Shown in pieces: positions 8,534 through 15,615 of a stretch of 50,310 bases of DNA. Source of the DNA: Timonella senegalensis JC301 (GTDB taxonomy: Bacteria; Actinomycetota; Actinomycetes; Actinomycetales; Cellulomonadaceae). Location of the stretch: positions 762,562-812,871 of the forward strand of contig NZ_HE978641.1 in NCBI RefSeq assembly GCF_000312125.1, in the 5' to 3' direction. The translations under genes were made by a program, and so were the position numbers. Numbering within the stretch: position 1 is the stretch's first letter; each line of letters opens with the position of its first letter. The notes beneath the pieces were generated by a model, which did not search any database, was not told where the DNA came from, and saw nothing but the letters and a program-made list of their open reading frames with translations.

Positions 8534-8773
8534 TCAGACCGCTGACGGCTTGGCCGGGTATCCGAGCTTGGTCACCGTCTCGGCAAGTTCGCGCACGGAG
8601 ACCAACTCTGGGTCGTGTTGCACGATGATCCTGCCGGACGAGAACTTGACCTCGCTCGACTGCACGCCGGGCAGGGTGTCCAGCTTGGACTCGATCTTTG
8701 CCACGCACGATGGGCAGGAGAAGCCCTCTGCGCGCAGGGTCGTGGTGCGGGTGGTGGGGGTCTGGGTAGTCAT
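8534..8773 (-). CDS. heavy-metal-associated (HMA) domain protein, copper-chaperone-like
   Basis: A 79-residue, single HMA domain. The metal site is GFSCPSCVAKIE near residue 18, with the CxxC pair. The rest shows the usual pattern of the ferredoxin-like fold (LPGVQSSEVKFSSGRIIVQHD, TKLGYPA). It would bind a soft metal such as Cu(I) or Zn(II) and hand it to the ATPase encoded downstream, which has no HMA domain of its own. Ribosome binding site AAGGGA precedes the ATG. The first 14 residues are a Thr-rich tail. Confidence 0.9.
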   Translation of the reverse strand: MTTQTPTTRTTTLRAEGFSCPSCVAKIESKLDTLPGVQSSEVKFSSGRIIVQHDPELVSVRELAETVTKLGYPAKPSAV

Positions 8774-8862
8774 GATCTTGGTTCCCTTCGGAGTCGTAGC
8801 GTTGGGAGAACCGGCTGGTTTTCCCTACGCCTTCGACATTACGAACCCGCGGCCGCCGTCGC

Positions 8863-8878
8863 CTTGACCCAGATCAAG
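8863..8878. promoter_or_regulatory. Crp/Fnr-type operator upstream of the metal-export operon
   Basis: CTTGACCCAGATCAAG contains TTGAC-N4-ATCAA, one base from the FNR consensus TTGAT-N4-ATCAA. It lies about 90 bases upstream of the HMA gene start. A Crp/Fnr gene lies next door, so it is the natural regulator. Confidence 0.6.
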
Positions 8879-8961
8879 TCCGCCAACATCACCGCCACCT
8901 GCGGTCTCATCCTCGCAGTGGGCATCGGCCCGCCCTGCGCTCGCCCTTGGCTTGCAACCTT

Positions 8962-9024
8962 ATTTTCGACGATCATGCTCACCACCCAGCCCATCGCTGG
9001 GAGCCCACCATGATCGTCGGGAAT
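8962..9024. repeat. inverted pair of TCGACGAT-type repeats
   Basis: ATTTTCGACGAT on the plus strand (8962-8973) faces ATTCCCGACGAT on the minus strand (9013-9024). Both inner sides continue with CATG and a CCAGC block, so the whole forms an imperfect palindrome between the Crp/Fnr gene end and the HMA operon promoter. Confidence 0.75.
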
Positions 9025-9053
9025 CGGGGTGTGCTTCGCACACCCAATGGCGC

Positions 9054-9794
9054 CTACCGCTCCGTGTCGCTTCCGGCGGGCGAGAGCTCGAGCAGGACGT
9101 CGACGTCCCGGATAACGAGGTTTCGGCCCGAGCCAGGCACCACGACCCCCGAGTCGCGCAGGCTGCGTAGCTGCCTGCTCAGCGATTCGGGCGTGGTGTC
9201 GAGCAGCGATGCCACGTCTTTCTTGGCCATGGGCAGTCTGACCTCGGGGCCGTTGGGGCCGGGTGTACTTGGCAGCGAAAGGAGGTAGCCCGCGAGGCGC
9301 GCGCTCACGTCACTCGAGATTGCCGAGGCCAGCCTCCGCTCAGTTTGCGTGAGCCGTTCGGTGACGGATTGCAGCATTTTGAGCGCGATGCTGGGGTGTC
9401 GTTCGATGACCTCGCGGAAGTCTGCGTACCGGAAAGTGCACATGCGCGTGGGTTCGAGCGCGGTGATGAGGTGGTCGGCGGGCTGCCCACTGATCAGCGA
9501 GGTCTCGCCCGTGAACTGTCCAGGCCGCAGCACGCGAAGCACCTGTTCGTGTCCGTCCGCGTCGGTACGCGAGACCTTAGCGGCGCCAGTGTGAACCACG
9601 AGGAGAGTCGGGGCGCTCTGCGCCGGTCCAGACACGAGTTCCCCAGCGGCAAAGTGCGCCGGGCAGGCCACTCGCGCGATGTCTTCCTGCTGCGAGCGCG
9701 GCAAATCCTGGAAGATCGGCACTCGCGCAACGCACAGGTCTTCACCGCGCGAGGCGCTGATGTCCGTCAGCCCAAGATCCGTGTGCTGCGCCAT
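9054..9794 (-). CDS. Crp/Fnr family transcriptional regulator
   Basis: A 246-residue regulator. The N-terminal cyclic-nucleotide-binding fold includes VPIFQDLPRSQQEDIA and LRPGQFTGETSLI. The C-terminal helix-turn-helix reads MAKKDVASLLDTTPESLSRQLRSLRDSG. Three cysteines (near residues 21, 44 and 118) could sense metal or redox state, but the spacing is not that of the Fnr iron-sulphur cluster. Start supported by AGGAG. It lies beside the metal ATPase operon, which carries a matching operator. Regulation of that operon is inferred. Confidence 0.88.
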   Translation of the reverse strand: MAQHTDLGLTDISASRGEDLCVARVPIFQDLPRSQQEDIARVACPAHFAAGELVSGPAQSAPTLLVVHTGAAKVSRTDADGHEQVLRVLRPGQFTGETSLISGQPADHLITALEPTRMCTFRYADFREVIERHPSIALKMLQSVTERLTQTERRLASAISSDVSARLAGYLLSLPSTPGPNGPEVRLPMAKKDVASLLDTTPESLSRQLRSLRDSGVVVPGSGRNLVIRDVDVLLELSPAGSDTER

Positions 9795-9881
9795 GGGTGC
9801 TCCTGCCTGTTGCTGCTCCTCGACCCATCATAGGCACCGGACCCATTACAGTCTCCGGCCTCACCTCACCAGAACACCAAG

Positions 9882-9893
9882 ATCGTCACTGCG
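9882..9893 (-). repeat. degenerate TCGACGAT-type repeat
   Basis: The minus strand reads GTGACGATCTTGGTG, sharing GACGATCTTGGT with better copies. It is intergenic, just past the HPP gene stop. Confidence 0.4.
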
Positions 9894-9918
9894 GTCACTT
9901 CACCATGTTGGCGGCCCT

Positions 9919-10416
9919 TCACCACCAGTAGGTGGGATATGGAGCGCTCCCTCTGCTTCCACGGATCAACCCGAACACTACGAGGATCATTGCAGCAATT
10001 CCGGCGCACATGACGAACGACAAGAGCCCAGTTGTCGTCGTAGCGCCGATGACCGCCGTAGCAGCCGCAGGCGAGTGAGAGGTACGAGTGAGGAGCATCG
10101 CGCCAAGCGCCAGACCTCCAGCAACTGCTGCCGCCCATGGTGAGTGACTGATGCTGCCAACAGCAACTCCAACACAGGCAGAAATCAACTGTCCACCAAT
10201 GACGTTCCTTGGCTGGGCGAGCGGCAGAGTCGGCGCTCCTGCGATAAGCGCAACGCTCGCCGCCATGGGTGGAATAAGGAGCACATGTCCTGAGAGCACC
10301 CCGATCCCCACCAGTGACACAAGCGCAGCAGTTGCGGTCAATGTAGCTGAAAAAAGGTCTGCCCCAGCAATCCTTGGCGGCGCTTTCGTTTCCAGAACAA
10401 GTTTCAAATCGAGCAT
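9919..10416 (-). CDS. HPP family membrane protein
   Basis: A 165-residue protein with four to five hydrophobic segments. The family signature is visible as LLIPPMAASVALIAGAP followed by PLAQPRNVIGGQLISA. HPP proteins are integral membrane proteins; some are implicated in nitrite transport in plastids, but the bacterial substrate is not known. A GGGAG ribosome binding site precedes the ATG. It diverges from a TetR regulator across two operators and is very probably repressed by it. Confidence 0.85.
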   Translation of the reverse strand: MLDLKLVLETKAPPRIAGADLFSATLTATAALVSLVGIGVLSGHVLLIPPMAASVALIAGAPTLPLAQPRNVIGGQLISACVGVAVGSISHSPWAAAVAGGLALGAMLLTRTSHSPAAATAVIGATTTTGLLSFVMCAGIAAMILVVFGLIRGSRGSAPYPTYWW

Positions 10417-10437
10417 TTGAGGTGTACTCCCATCGCA

Positions 10438-10488
10438 GAGAACGATCGTTCTCTATTCGATTTGATACTCTAGAGAACGTTCGTTCTC
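10438..10488. promoter_or_regulatory. two TetR operators in a divergent promoter
   Basis: GAGAACGATCGTTCTC (10438-10453) is a perfect 16-bp palindrome. GAGAACGTTCGTTCTC (10473-10488) differs only in the central bases. Their centres are 35 bases apart, between the HPP and TetR genes. Confidence 0.85.
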
Positions 10489-10519
10489 AATGCAACTACG
10501 TGGAACAGGCTAACTAACC

Positions 10520-11068
10520 GTGGATAGCAACAATGATCGAATCCAACTGCTCGACGCAGCGGAACAACTCTTCTATGAGCGCGGGTATCAGACGGTTGGC
10601 ATGGACGCACTCCGCGAGGCTTCTGGCCTGCCCTTAAAGCGGATCTATTCTCTTTTCCAAGGGAAAGACCAGATCGCAGTTGCGATGCTGCAGCACCGGG
10701 ACAAACGCTGGATTGCATCACTGGAGCAACACATCGGACATGAGGAGGATCCGTCAGATCAACTGCTCGCAGTATTTGACTGGCTCGAATCATGGCTCAG
10801 CAGGGAAGGCCACAGGGGCTGCGCCTGGATAAATGCTTTCGGTGAACTCGGGGCAGTTTCTCCGGGAGTCACCCAGGCTGTACGCGACCACAAGAATCGC
10901 CTTAAGAGTCTCATCACCGACCTCGCAGGCCAGGCTGGCGCTTCCCAAGAAACTGCCGATGCGATCTTCCTTCTCGCCGAGGGCGCCATGGTGACTGCCG
11001 GAATTTCAGGACGGCCGGATGTCGCGATCCAAGCGCGCAGGGCCGCTCAGGTTCTTCTTGCCGCATAG
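10520..11068 (+). CDS. TetR/AcrR family transcriptional repressor
   Basis: A 182-residue regulator. The N-terminal helix-turn-helix reads LLDAAEQLFYERGYQTVGMDALREASGLPLKRIYSLFQGKDQIAVAML, typical of the family. The C-terminal ligand-binding domain has WLSREGHRGCAWINAFGEL, as in the group that includes regulators of small-molecule efflux or detoxification. The GTG start has only a weak AGG upstream. It probably represses itself and the divergent HPP gene through the two palindromes. The ligand is unknown. Confidence 0.88.
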   Translation: MDSNNDRIQLLDAAEQLFYERGYQTVGMDALREASGLPLKRIYSLFQGKDQIAVAMLQHRDKRWIASLEQHIGHEEDPSDQLLAVFDWLESWLSREGHRGCAWINAFGELGAVSPGVTQAVRDHKNRLKSLITDLAGQAGASQETADAIFLLAEGAMVTAGISGRPDVAIQARRAAQVLLAA

Positions 11069-11071
11069 AGA

Positions 11072-11134
11072 ATTCTCGACGATCTTGGCTGGCACCCAGC
11101 CAAACATCAAGTGATGGCCAAGATCGTCAGGTAT
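11072..11134. repeat. inverted pair of TCGACGAT-type repeats
   Basis: ATTCTCGACGAT (11072-11083) with following CTTGGC faces a minus-strand copy at 11123-11134 that also continues with CTTGGC. The left member continues with TGGCACCCAGCC, shared with the copy at 13489. It lies directly downstream of the TetR gene. Confidence 0.75.
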
Positions 11135-11255
11135 CGGGTTGCGCTTCGCGCACCAGGTCAGCGAGTACCGGGCATTCGCGCCCGCCCAGCCCATCCTTGC
11201 CCACCGGTCGGAGCTCAAACGCCCGCCCGCCGGCACTAAACCCTCGAGTTAGCCC

Positions 11256-11300
11256 GGGGATTGCGAGATATCCCAGCGGACCGGGCATCTCGCAGTCCCC
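11256..11300. repeat. imperfect 45-bp hairpin
   Basis: Outer GGGGA/TCCCC and inner TGCGAGAT/ATCTCGCA pair, with a loop of about 10 bases. It lies 29 bases past the stop of the DUF2975 gene and might act as its terminator, though no T-run follows. Confidence 0.55.
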
Positions 11301-11328
11301 AGCCCGATCTCGCCGCCGCCCCAACTCC

Positions 11329-11802
11329 TCACACCACAGACTCCAACTCGAGGCGATCCGAGGTGGCTGCCCGCAAGAGCCCGCGGAGCACGATCATGAG
11401 CAGGGCGCCCGTGGCACTCACTAGGACCGCACCCGTCAGGAAGATCAACGCGCCGGGCCCACCCGTCCCGACCACCACGAGGAGGTGGATCCACACGCTC
11501 ACGCACAGCGCTGTGGCCACCACGCATGCCCAGATGAACACGGTGGCGGGCCGCAGCGCTGCCTCGGTGAACACCGTGCCAGCAACGGCCATACTCGCGA
11601 GTTTCCACACCGCCACCACGGCAACTTGGAAACACAGGATCCCGGCAATCCCTGCGATCGAGTATGGCCACACCAGGTGTGCCACCTTAGGCGCGCCATC
11701 GGCCACATCGGCGGCAAACCAGGGCACCATGAACTGACCCAGCAGCGAGCCAAGGAGCAGGAGAAAGAGCGACACGAACAGTGCAGCAAGAGCAGCCTTC
11801 AT
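11329..11802 (-). CDS. DUF2975 family membrane protein
   Basis: A 157-residue protein with four hydrophobic segments and short loops. Family features are ADGAPKVAHLVWPYSIAGI, FTEAALRPATVFIWACV and LLMIVLRGLLRAAT near the C-terminus. In some bacteria DUF2975 proteins are encoded beside a small HTH regulator of the YozG type, but none is adjacent here. The function is unknown. Confidence 0.8.
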   Translation of the reverse strand: MKAALAALFVSLFLLLLGSLLGQFMVPWFAADVADGAPKVAHLVWPYSIAGIAGILCFQVAVVAVWKLASMAVAGTVFTEAALRPATVFIWACVVATALCVSVWIHLLVVVGTGGPGALIFLTGAVLVSATGALLMIVLRGLLRAATSDRLELESVV

Positions 11803-11864
11803 GCATCGAGTATCGCTCGAAACCTATCGTTTATCAATAGGCCGACCGGGAAGCTACGGGGGAA

Positions 11865-12692
11865 CTACTGAGGCGACTCAATCGTAATGTCCGAGCCGAG
11901 CTCATAGAATTCCTGGCCCACAGTTGCCGCAGGGAACCCTGGTAGACCTGAAGTCGCCTCGGAGCTCACCGGAACCCAGCCCTCGCCGTACCAGAGAACG
12001 AACTCCTTGACTTCGATCTCGTTCCAGGTGAATGGCTCAGAGTTCGCGATCCTAATCGTCTCGATCTTGTCGCCCGCCGGAGTGGTGCGCACCTCGGTCT
12101 TGGCGTCCGCGGTCCACGTGTCGGCTCCAGCAATCATTGCAGCCGTAACGGCCGGATTTGCGTAGGCCTTGTACACCTCGGCGACCATTCCGAGCATCTG
12201 CACCTCGTAGTCATCCGACTCAGTGTCACCCTTGATCCAACCGTTGCCGTGGTCAGCCCAGATACCTTCGTCGTTGTAAACGAGTTTGACCGCAGAGCCG
12301 TTGGCCTCGCCCTCAACCGAGAACGAGTAGTCCGGGGTGTACGTGTACTGCACCGTGCCCTGGAGTTCGTCCCCGGACATATCCATCATTCCCGAGCCGT
12401 AGCTGGTGAACGCCGCGGTGACGCAATACGCCAGATCCTTACCGTTGTAGGTCTCGCCCGTGGCGAGCGTCAGGGACGCGCACTCCTCAGGGGCCTCGCG
12501 GCCCGAGGCAGCGCCTTCATTAGCGTTGTCTTCGCCGCCGTTGTCAGCGCCAGTTTCGCTGTCCGCCGGCGCCGATTCGGCCGGCTTGTCGCCGCCTTCG
12601 GCGCCCTTTGCGCCGTCGGTTCCTGGCGAACAGGCTGCGGTGAGTGCGATTGCGCCGGTGAGCGCGATCGCACGAAGAGTCTTGAGCTTCAT
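11865..12692 (-). CDS. secreted lipoprotein of unknown function
   Basis: A 275-residue lipoprotein. The signal peptide ends in a lipobox, ALTAACS, with the acylated Cys at about residue 21. A Gly/Glu/Asp-rich linker (to about residue 75) follows, then a compact domain with YNGKDLAYCVTAAFTSYGSGMMDMSG, WADHGNGWIKGDTES and FVLWYGEGWVPVSSEATSG. The domain resembles actinobacterial outer lipoproteins of the LprG/LppX style only in general layout, so I do not assign a family. The start at 12692 has GGGGGA nine bases upstream; the longer frame to 12830 has no such signal. Confidence 0.8.
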   Translation of the reverse strand: MKLKTLRAIALTGAIALTAACSPGTDGAKGAEGGDKPAESAPADSETGADNGGEDNANEGAASGREAPEECASLTLATGETYNGKDLAYCVTAAFTSYGSGMMDMSGDELQGTVQYTYTPDYSFSVEGEANGSAVKLVYNDEGIWADHGNGWIKGDTESDDYEVQMLGMVAEVYKAYANPAVTAAMIAGADTWTADAKTEVRTTPAGDKIETIRIANSEPFTWNEIEVKEFVLWYGEGWVPVSSEATSGLPGFPAATVGQEFYELGSDITIESPQ

Positions 12693-13098
12693 TGCGGTTC
12701 CCCCATCGCGCACCTTCGGCGCGCTTCTGCACGTTGCGTGTCGTGTTGTTTGCGTACTGATTTTCGACGATTCGCGCCCTCGCGCCGCCGACTTACGTTG
12801 CTCTCGCGTCCGGTTTGAGCGGGTAAACATGACCGAACACTGAGATTGTCTTGGTGTGATTGTGAGACTAACAGAAACGTCACGCGCTTAACTAGAGCGA
12901 GTTCTTTGCGTTTCGCCTAATGAGACACCGCGGTTCAGTTCGGTGCCGGTTTGCGGTATCGGGGCCAGGGCCGGGTCGGGGCAGGTTTGCGGTGTCGAGA
13001 AGCGAACCCCCACCATAGATCTCGGCAAGAATGAGAGACGGGGAGCGGGATGCGAGCGGGTCAGGAACTAGACACATTCGTACTAACAGCGAGCCATC
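12693..13098. other. gene-free stretch
   Basis: This holds one dispersed repeat copy (12760-12771, ATTTTCGACGAT) in the lipoprotein promoter region and two direct copies of GGTTTGCGGT at about 12947 and 12983. No gene is supported on either strand. Confidence 0.5.
12760..12771 (+). repeat. TCGACGAT-type dispersed repeat
   Basis: A TGATTTTCGACGATTC core upstream of the lipoprotein start. Confidence 0.65.
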
Positions 13099-13476
13099 TC
13101 AGGCCTCGAGCGCAGCCACCGCCCGCCTGGCCGCGCGATAGCCGCGTACCAGCAACACAGCGGCAAGCCCGTACCCCACCGTCAGCGCGCCAAGCCACAC
13201 CAGCTCGCCGCTCCACGAGGTCAGCCAATCAGCCGCCAGGCCCACCGGAATCGCCGCGAGCGCAACCATTCCGGCACCGATCGTGCCGGGTGCGCTGACC
13301 TGATGCGTGATCCGCCACGCCTCGTCGCTGGTCATGCTCCACTCGGTGCGCAAACCAACCGCGTTGTTGCGCTGCAGGCTGCCGCTCGCACCCATCCGCC
13401 CCACCAGAATCAGCGTGATCCCAAAGATCACTAGCCCTGCAATGGTGGTGAACATGACGACTTGTTCGTCACTCAC
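13099..13476 (-). CDS. SdpI-like membrane protein
   Basis: A 125-residue protein with three hydrophobic segments. Between the first and second is LQRNNAVGLRTEWSMTSDEAWRITHQVSAP, the conserved loop of SdpI family proteins (GLRT, S-D-AW). SdpI of Bacillus is the immunity protein to the toxin SdpC, but most actinobacterial members have no known toxin partner, and none is seen here. The GTG start at 13476 is chosen because AGGGGGA lies just upstream. Confidence 0.82.
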   Translation of the reverse strand: MSDEQVVMFTTIAGLVIFGITLILVGRMGASGSLQRNNAVGLRTEWSMTSDEAWRITHQVSAPGTIGAGMVALAAIPVGLAADWLTSWSGELVWLGALTVGYGLAAVLLVRGYRAARRAVAALEA

Positions 13477-13918
13477 GTGTTCCCCCTGATTTCCGACGAG
13501 TGTGGCTGGCACCCAGCCTATCCTCGCTCCTCAGTTCGACCTGGTCCGCCGAGGTGTGAAACCTATCGAGATCAAGCACGTTGCGTGAGCGCCTGTGCAA
13601 AAGAAAACCCGAGCACGGTCACCAGTAGCTCTCCTCATCCAAGCCATCCACAAAGCTAGGCACAGAATTGCAGCGTGAGTTTGGAAGGGGGTACTGACCA
13701 TAACCCCCACGAGATAGACCTAGCCGGCATCTATTACTAATTCAGCCCCCTTGCTTACCCAGTTTGGGTGCGAATAACAGACGGTTATCAGGGGAAACTC
13801 GGTTAAGGCAATGCGTCAACAATGATGGGCGCTACGGCTCGTTGGAGTCAGTGTATTGCTAGGTGGGCTTTTACTGTCGCGGTACTCGATCTCGATCGAG
13901 CAAGACATGAAAATAGGC
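13477..13918. other. gene-free stretch of about 440 bases
   Basis: It begins with a dispersed repeat copy at 13489-13500 (ATTTCCGACGAG), followed by TGTGGCTGGCACCCAGCC as in the copy at 11072. A short open stretch reading FDLVRRGVKPIEIKHVA (about 13533-13586) looks like the end of a lost coding region. Nothing else is recognised. Confidence 0.45.
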
Positions 13919-13951
13919 AAAACCCCGCCCCAGAGCGGTCCAGAGGCGGGG
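13919..13951 (-). terminator. terminator of the first hsp20 gene
   Basis: On the minus strand a CCCCGCC stem with its complement and a loop of about 15 bases is followed by GTTTT. It lies 16 bases past the hsp20 stop codon. Confidence 0.75.
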
Positions 13952-13966
13952 AATTACCTAAAAGGC

Positions 13967-14341
13967 TTATGAGCCCTTGATGGTGATGCGTTTCGGTTTT
14001 GATGTTTCGCTCTTGGGAATGGTGACACTCAGCACGCCGTCGTTCAGTTCGGCTTCCACCTTGTCACCATCCACCTTGTCAGGGAGCTGGACCTGATAGT
14101 GGAATTGGCCAACGCGACGTGTGCGATGGCGCAGCAAGCCTTTGCGTTCCTTCTGCTTCAGTTCACCTGAGACTGTGAAGAGGCTGCCGTGGAGTTGAAT
14201 GTCGATGTCTTCCTGATTGACCCCTGGAAGGTCGATGTCGATTGAGTAGGTGTCCTCTGTTTCGGAGAGGTCAGCCAGTGGCGACCATCCGATGACGGTC
14301 TCATTGAACTGCCCGAAGGGAGAGTTCACCAGCTGCCCCAT
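13967..14341 (-). CDS. Hsp20 small heat-shock protein, N-terminally interrupted
   Basis: The frame from ATG 14341 encodes 124 residues with a complete alpha-crystallin domain: WSPLADLSETEDTYSIDIDLPGVNQEDIDIQL, then ELNDGVLSVTIPKS. Small heat-shock proteins are ATP-independent holdases that bind unfolding proteins. The expected start is upstream at ATG 14422, which has GGAGGA as ribosome binding site and encodes a normal Hsp20 N-terminus, but a TAG at 14348-14350 interrupts it. The ATG at 14341 lies only two codons past this stop, so reinitiation could yield the truncated protein. A second, intact hsp20 lies upstream. Confidence 0.85.
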   Translation of the reverse strand: MGQLVNSPFGQFNETVIGWSPLADLSETEDTYSIDIDLPGVNQEDIDIQLHGSLFTVSGELKQKERKGLLRHRTRRVGQFHYQVQLPDKVDGDKVEAELNDGVLSVTIPKSETSKPKRITIKGS

Positions 14342-14347
14342 TTGCGA

Positions 14348-14422
14348 CTACAGACTCGCAAACTCCCAAAACGGGTTCCAACGGCCTACAGCGTCATTTG
14401 ATCGAAGTACGGGCAATGCCAT
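14348..14422 (-). other. severed N-terminus of hsp20 ending in an amber codon
   Basis: Twenty-four codons reading MALPVLRSNDAVGRWNPFWE then FASL end at TAG and are in the same frame as the downstream alpha-crystallin domain. The RWNPFWEF block is typical for the N-terminus of actinobacterial Hsp20. The strong GGAGGA signal before 14422 supports this as the original start. Confidence 0.8.
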
Positions 14423-14506
14423 GTGTCTTTCCTCCGTTCTACTCGTTTGCTTTGCATCGCTACCGTGTATTCCAGGCATGAGTCTTTCCGACACCACAAC
14501 TCCATG

Positions 14507-14548
14507 CCTGCTCTTGCTTGAGTGCAAGGTCACTCAAGCAAGAGCAGG
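14507..14548. promoter_or_regulatory. 42-bp palindrome containing a HAIR-like HspR operator
   Basis: Two 18-base arms with a six-base loop contain CTTGAGT and ACTCAAG. The HspR operator (HAIR) is CTTGAGT-N7-ACTCAAG; here the spacer is eight. It lies between the two hsp20 genes, about 85 bases upstream of the first gene's start at 14422. It could double as a stem-loop at the end of the second hsp20 gene. Confidence 0.65.
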
Positions 14549-14599
14549 GAAGTTGCGCGACCTCGAGCTTTGCTGTCGTCGATCCGTGGTCTTTCGACG

Positions 14600-15028
14600 C
14601 TACGACTCAATTGCCTTTCGCGATCCGCCCTTGCCTACCTCGATCTTGCGGGGCTTGGCAGACTCAGCGACTGGGATGACGAGCCTCAACACGCCACCAT
14701 CAAGGTTCGCCTCGATACGTTCCGTGTCGAGGTTATCTCCGAGCACGAGTTGCCGGGTGAAGAACCCTCGCGGCCGCTCTGACGCCAGGCGCTCGACGCC
14801 GTCATCCAATGCTGGTCGTTCTGCTTTGATCGTGACGACGTTACGTTCCACATCAAGCTCGATGTTCTCCTCCGGGACACCAGGCAGGTCGAACTCGACG
14901 TAGAAGGTATCGTCCTTGCGCCACGCATCCATCGGCATCACAGTGGGCTGCTCGGACGTTCCCGGCCCACCAAATACCCGCTGAGCAAGACGGTCGAAAT
15001 CACGGAACGGGTCGGTGCGTAGATACAT
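14600..15028 (-). CDS. Hsp20 small heat-shock protein
   Basis: A 142-residue small heat-shock protein, normal length. The N-terminus is [20 protein letters not shown]. The alpha-crystallin domain runs from about residue 33 with [16 protein letters not shown] and ends with [23 protein letters not shown]. It sits upstream of the interrupted hsp20 in the same direction and diverges from an HspR-like regulator. AAAGGAG precedes the ATG. The two Hsp20 proteins are distinct paralogues, not a recent duplication. Confidence 0.92.
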   Translation of the reverse strand: MYLRTDPFRDFDRLAQRVFGGPGTSEQPTVMPMDAWRKDDTFYVEFDLPGVPEENIELDVERNVVTIKAERPALDDGVERLASERPRGFFTRQLVLGDNLDTERIEANLDGGVLRLVIPVAESAKPRKIEVGKGGSRKAIES

Positions 15029-15054
15029 GGTTCTCTCCTTTCGCCTGTTCTTGC

Positions 15055-15079
15055 GGTTACCATAAAATCTATGGCAACC
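15055..15079. promoter_or_regulatory. inverted repeat in the hsp20/hspR divergent promoter
   Basis: GGTTACCATA and TATGGCAACC pair with one mismatch around a five-base spacer. It lies between the divergent hsp20 and HspR-like genes in a short AT-rich stretch, where MerR-class regulators bind. It is a candidate operator distinct from the HAIR-like palindrome. Confidence 0.55.
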
Positions 15080-15133
15080 GATGTAGATTTTTTATAGCAT
15101 GGTGAATAAATCGATGCAAGTGGGTGGAGAGCA

Positions 15134-15421
15134 GTGAACGATGAGAACGAAAATCAGTACAGTCAGCCGGTATACGGGATATCTGTTGCGGCGGAACTTC
15201 TGGGTATCGGTGTCCAGACGCTTCGCATGTACGAAAACCGTGGGCTTGTTGATCCAGCCCGGACCGCCGGTGGTACACGCAGGTACAGCAAAAAAGACCT
15301 TGATCGTATTGACAGGGTGATCGTGCTGCTTCGAGATGGGCTAAACCTCGCCGGTATCGCCATGGTGCTCGACCTGCAAGACGAAAATGAACAGTTACGA
15401 AACGAAAGAAGGGGACCCTGA
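15134..15421 (+). CDS. HspR-like MerR family regulator
   Basis: A 95-residue MerR-type protein, short like HspR. The DNA-binding part reads GISVAAELLGIGVQTLRMYENRGLVDPARTAGGTRRYS, followed by LNLAGIAMVLDLQDENEQL, the HspR-type helix and coiled coil. HspR represses heat-shock genes and is released by stress. The GTG start has GGAGAG five bases upstream. The divergent hsp20 and the HAIR-like palindrome fit this role. It overlaps the next gene by one base in TGATG, so they are co-transcribed. Confidence 0.85.
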   Translation: MNDENENQYSQPVYGISVAAELLGIGVQTLRMYENRGLVDPARTAGGTRRYSKKDLDRIDRVIVLLRDGLNLAGIAMVLDLQDENEQLRNERRGP

Positions 15422-15615
15422 TGACACAGAAAAGAGTCGATCAGTACGACCGACCGGAAACTGATCGCTTGGATCAACTAACTCCGATAGACCTAGATGA
15501 CACGGACGATGCGTTCGATCACCTTGAATCCGTTCCGACCTCCGTGAACGAGGCTGATTGGATTGATCAGCAAAGGCCCGTGCCTATAGATGATCCTGGC
15601 TTGGAGGAACGATGA
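15421..15615 (+). CDS. small acidic hypothetical protein
   Basis: A 64-residue, very acidic protein without membrane segment (PIDLDDTDDAFDHLESVP). The start overlaps the HspR-like stop, and its stop overlaps the next start as ATGA, so it is a true member of the operon. The family is not recognised. It may be disordered. Confidence 0.65.
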   Translation: MTQKRVDQYDRPETDRLDQLTPIDLDDTDDAFDHLESVPTSVNEADWIDQQRPVPIDDPGLEER

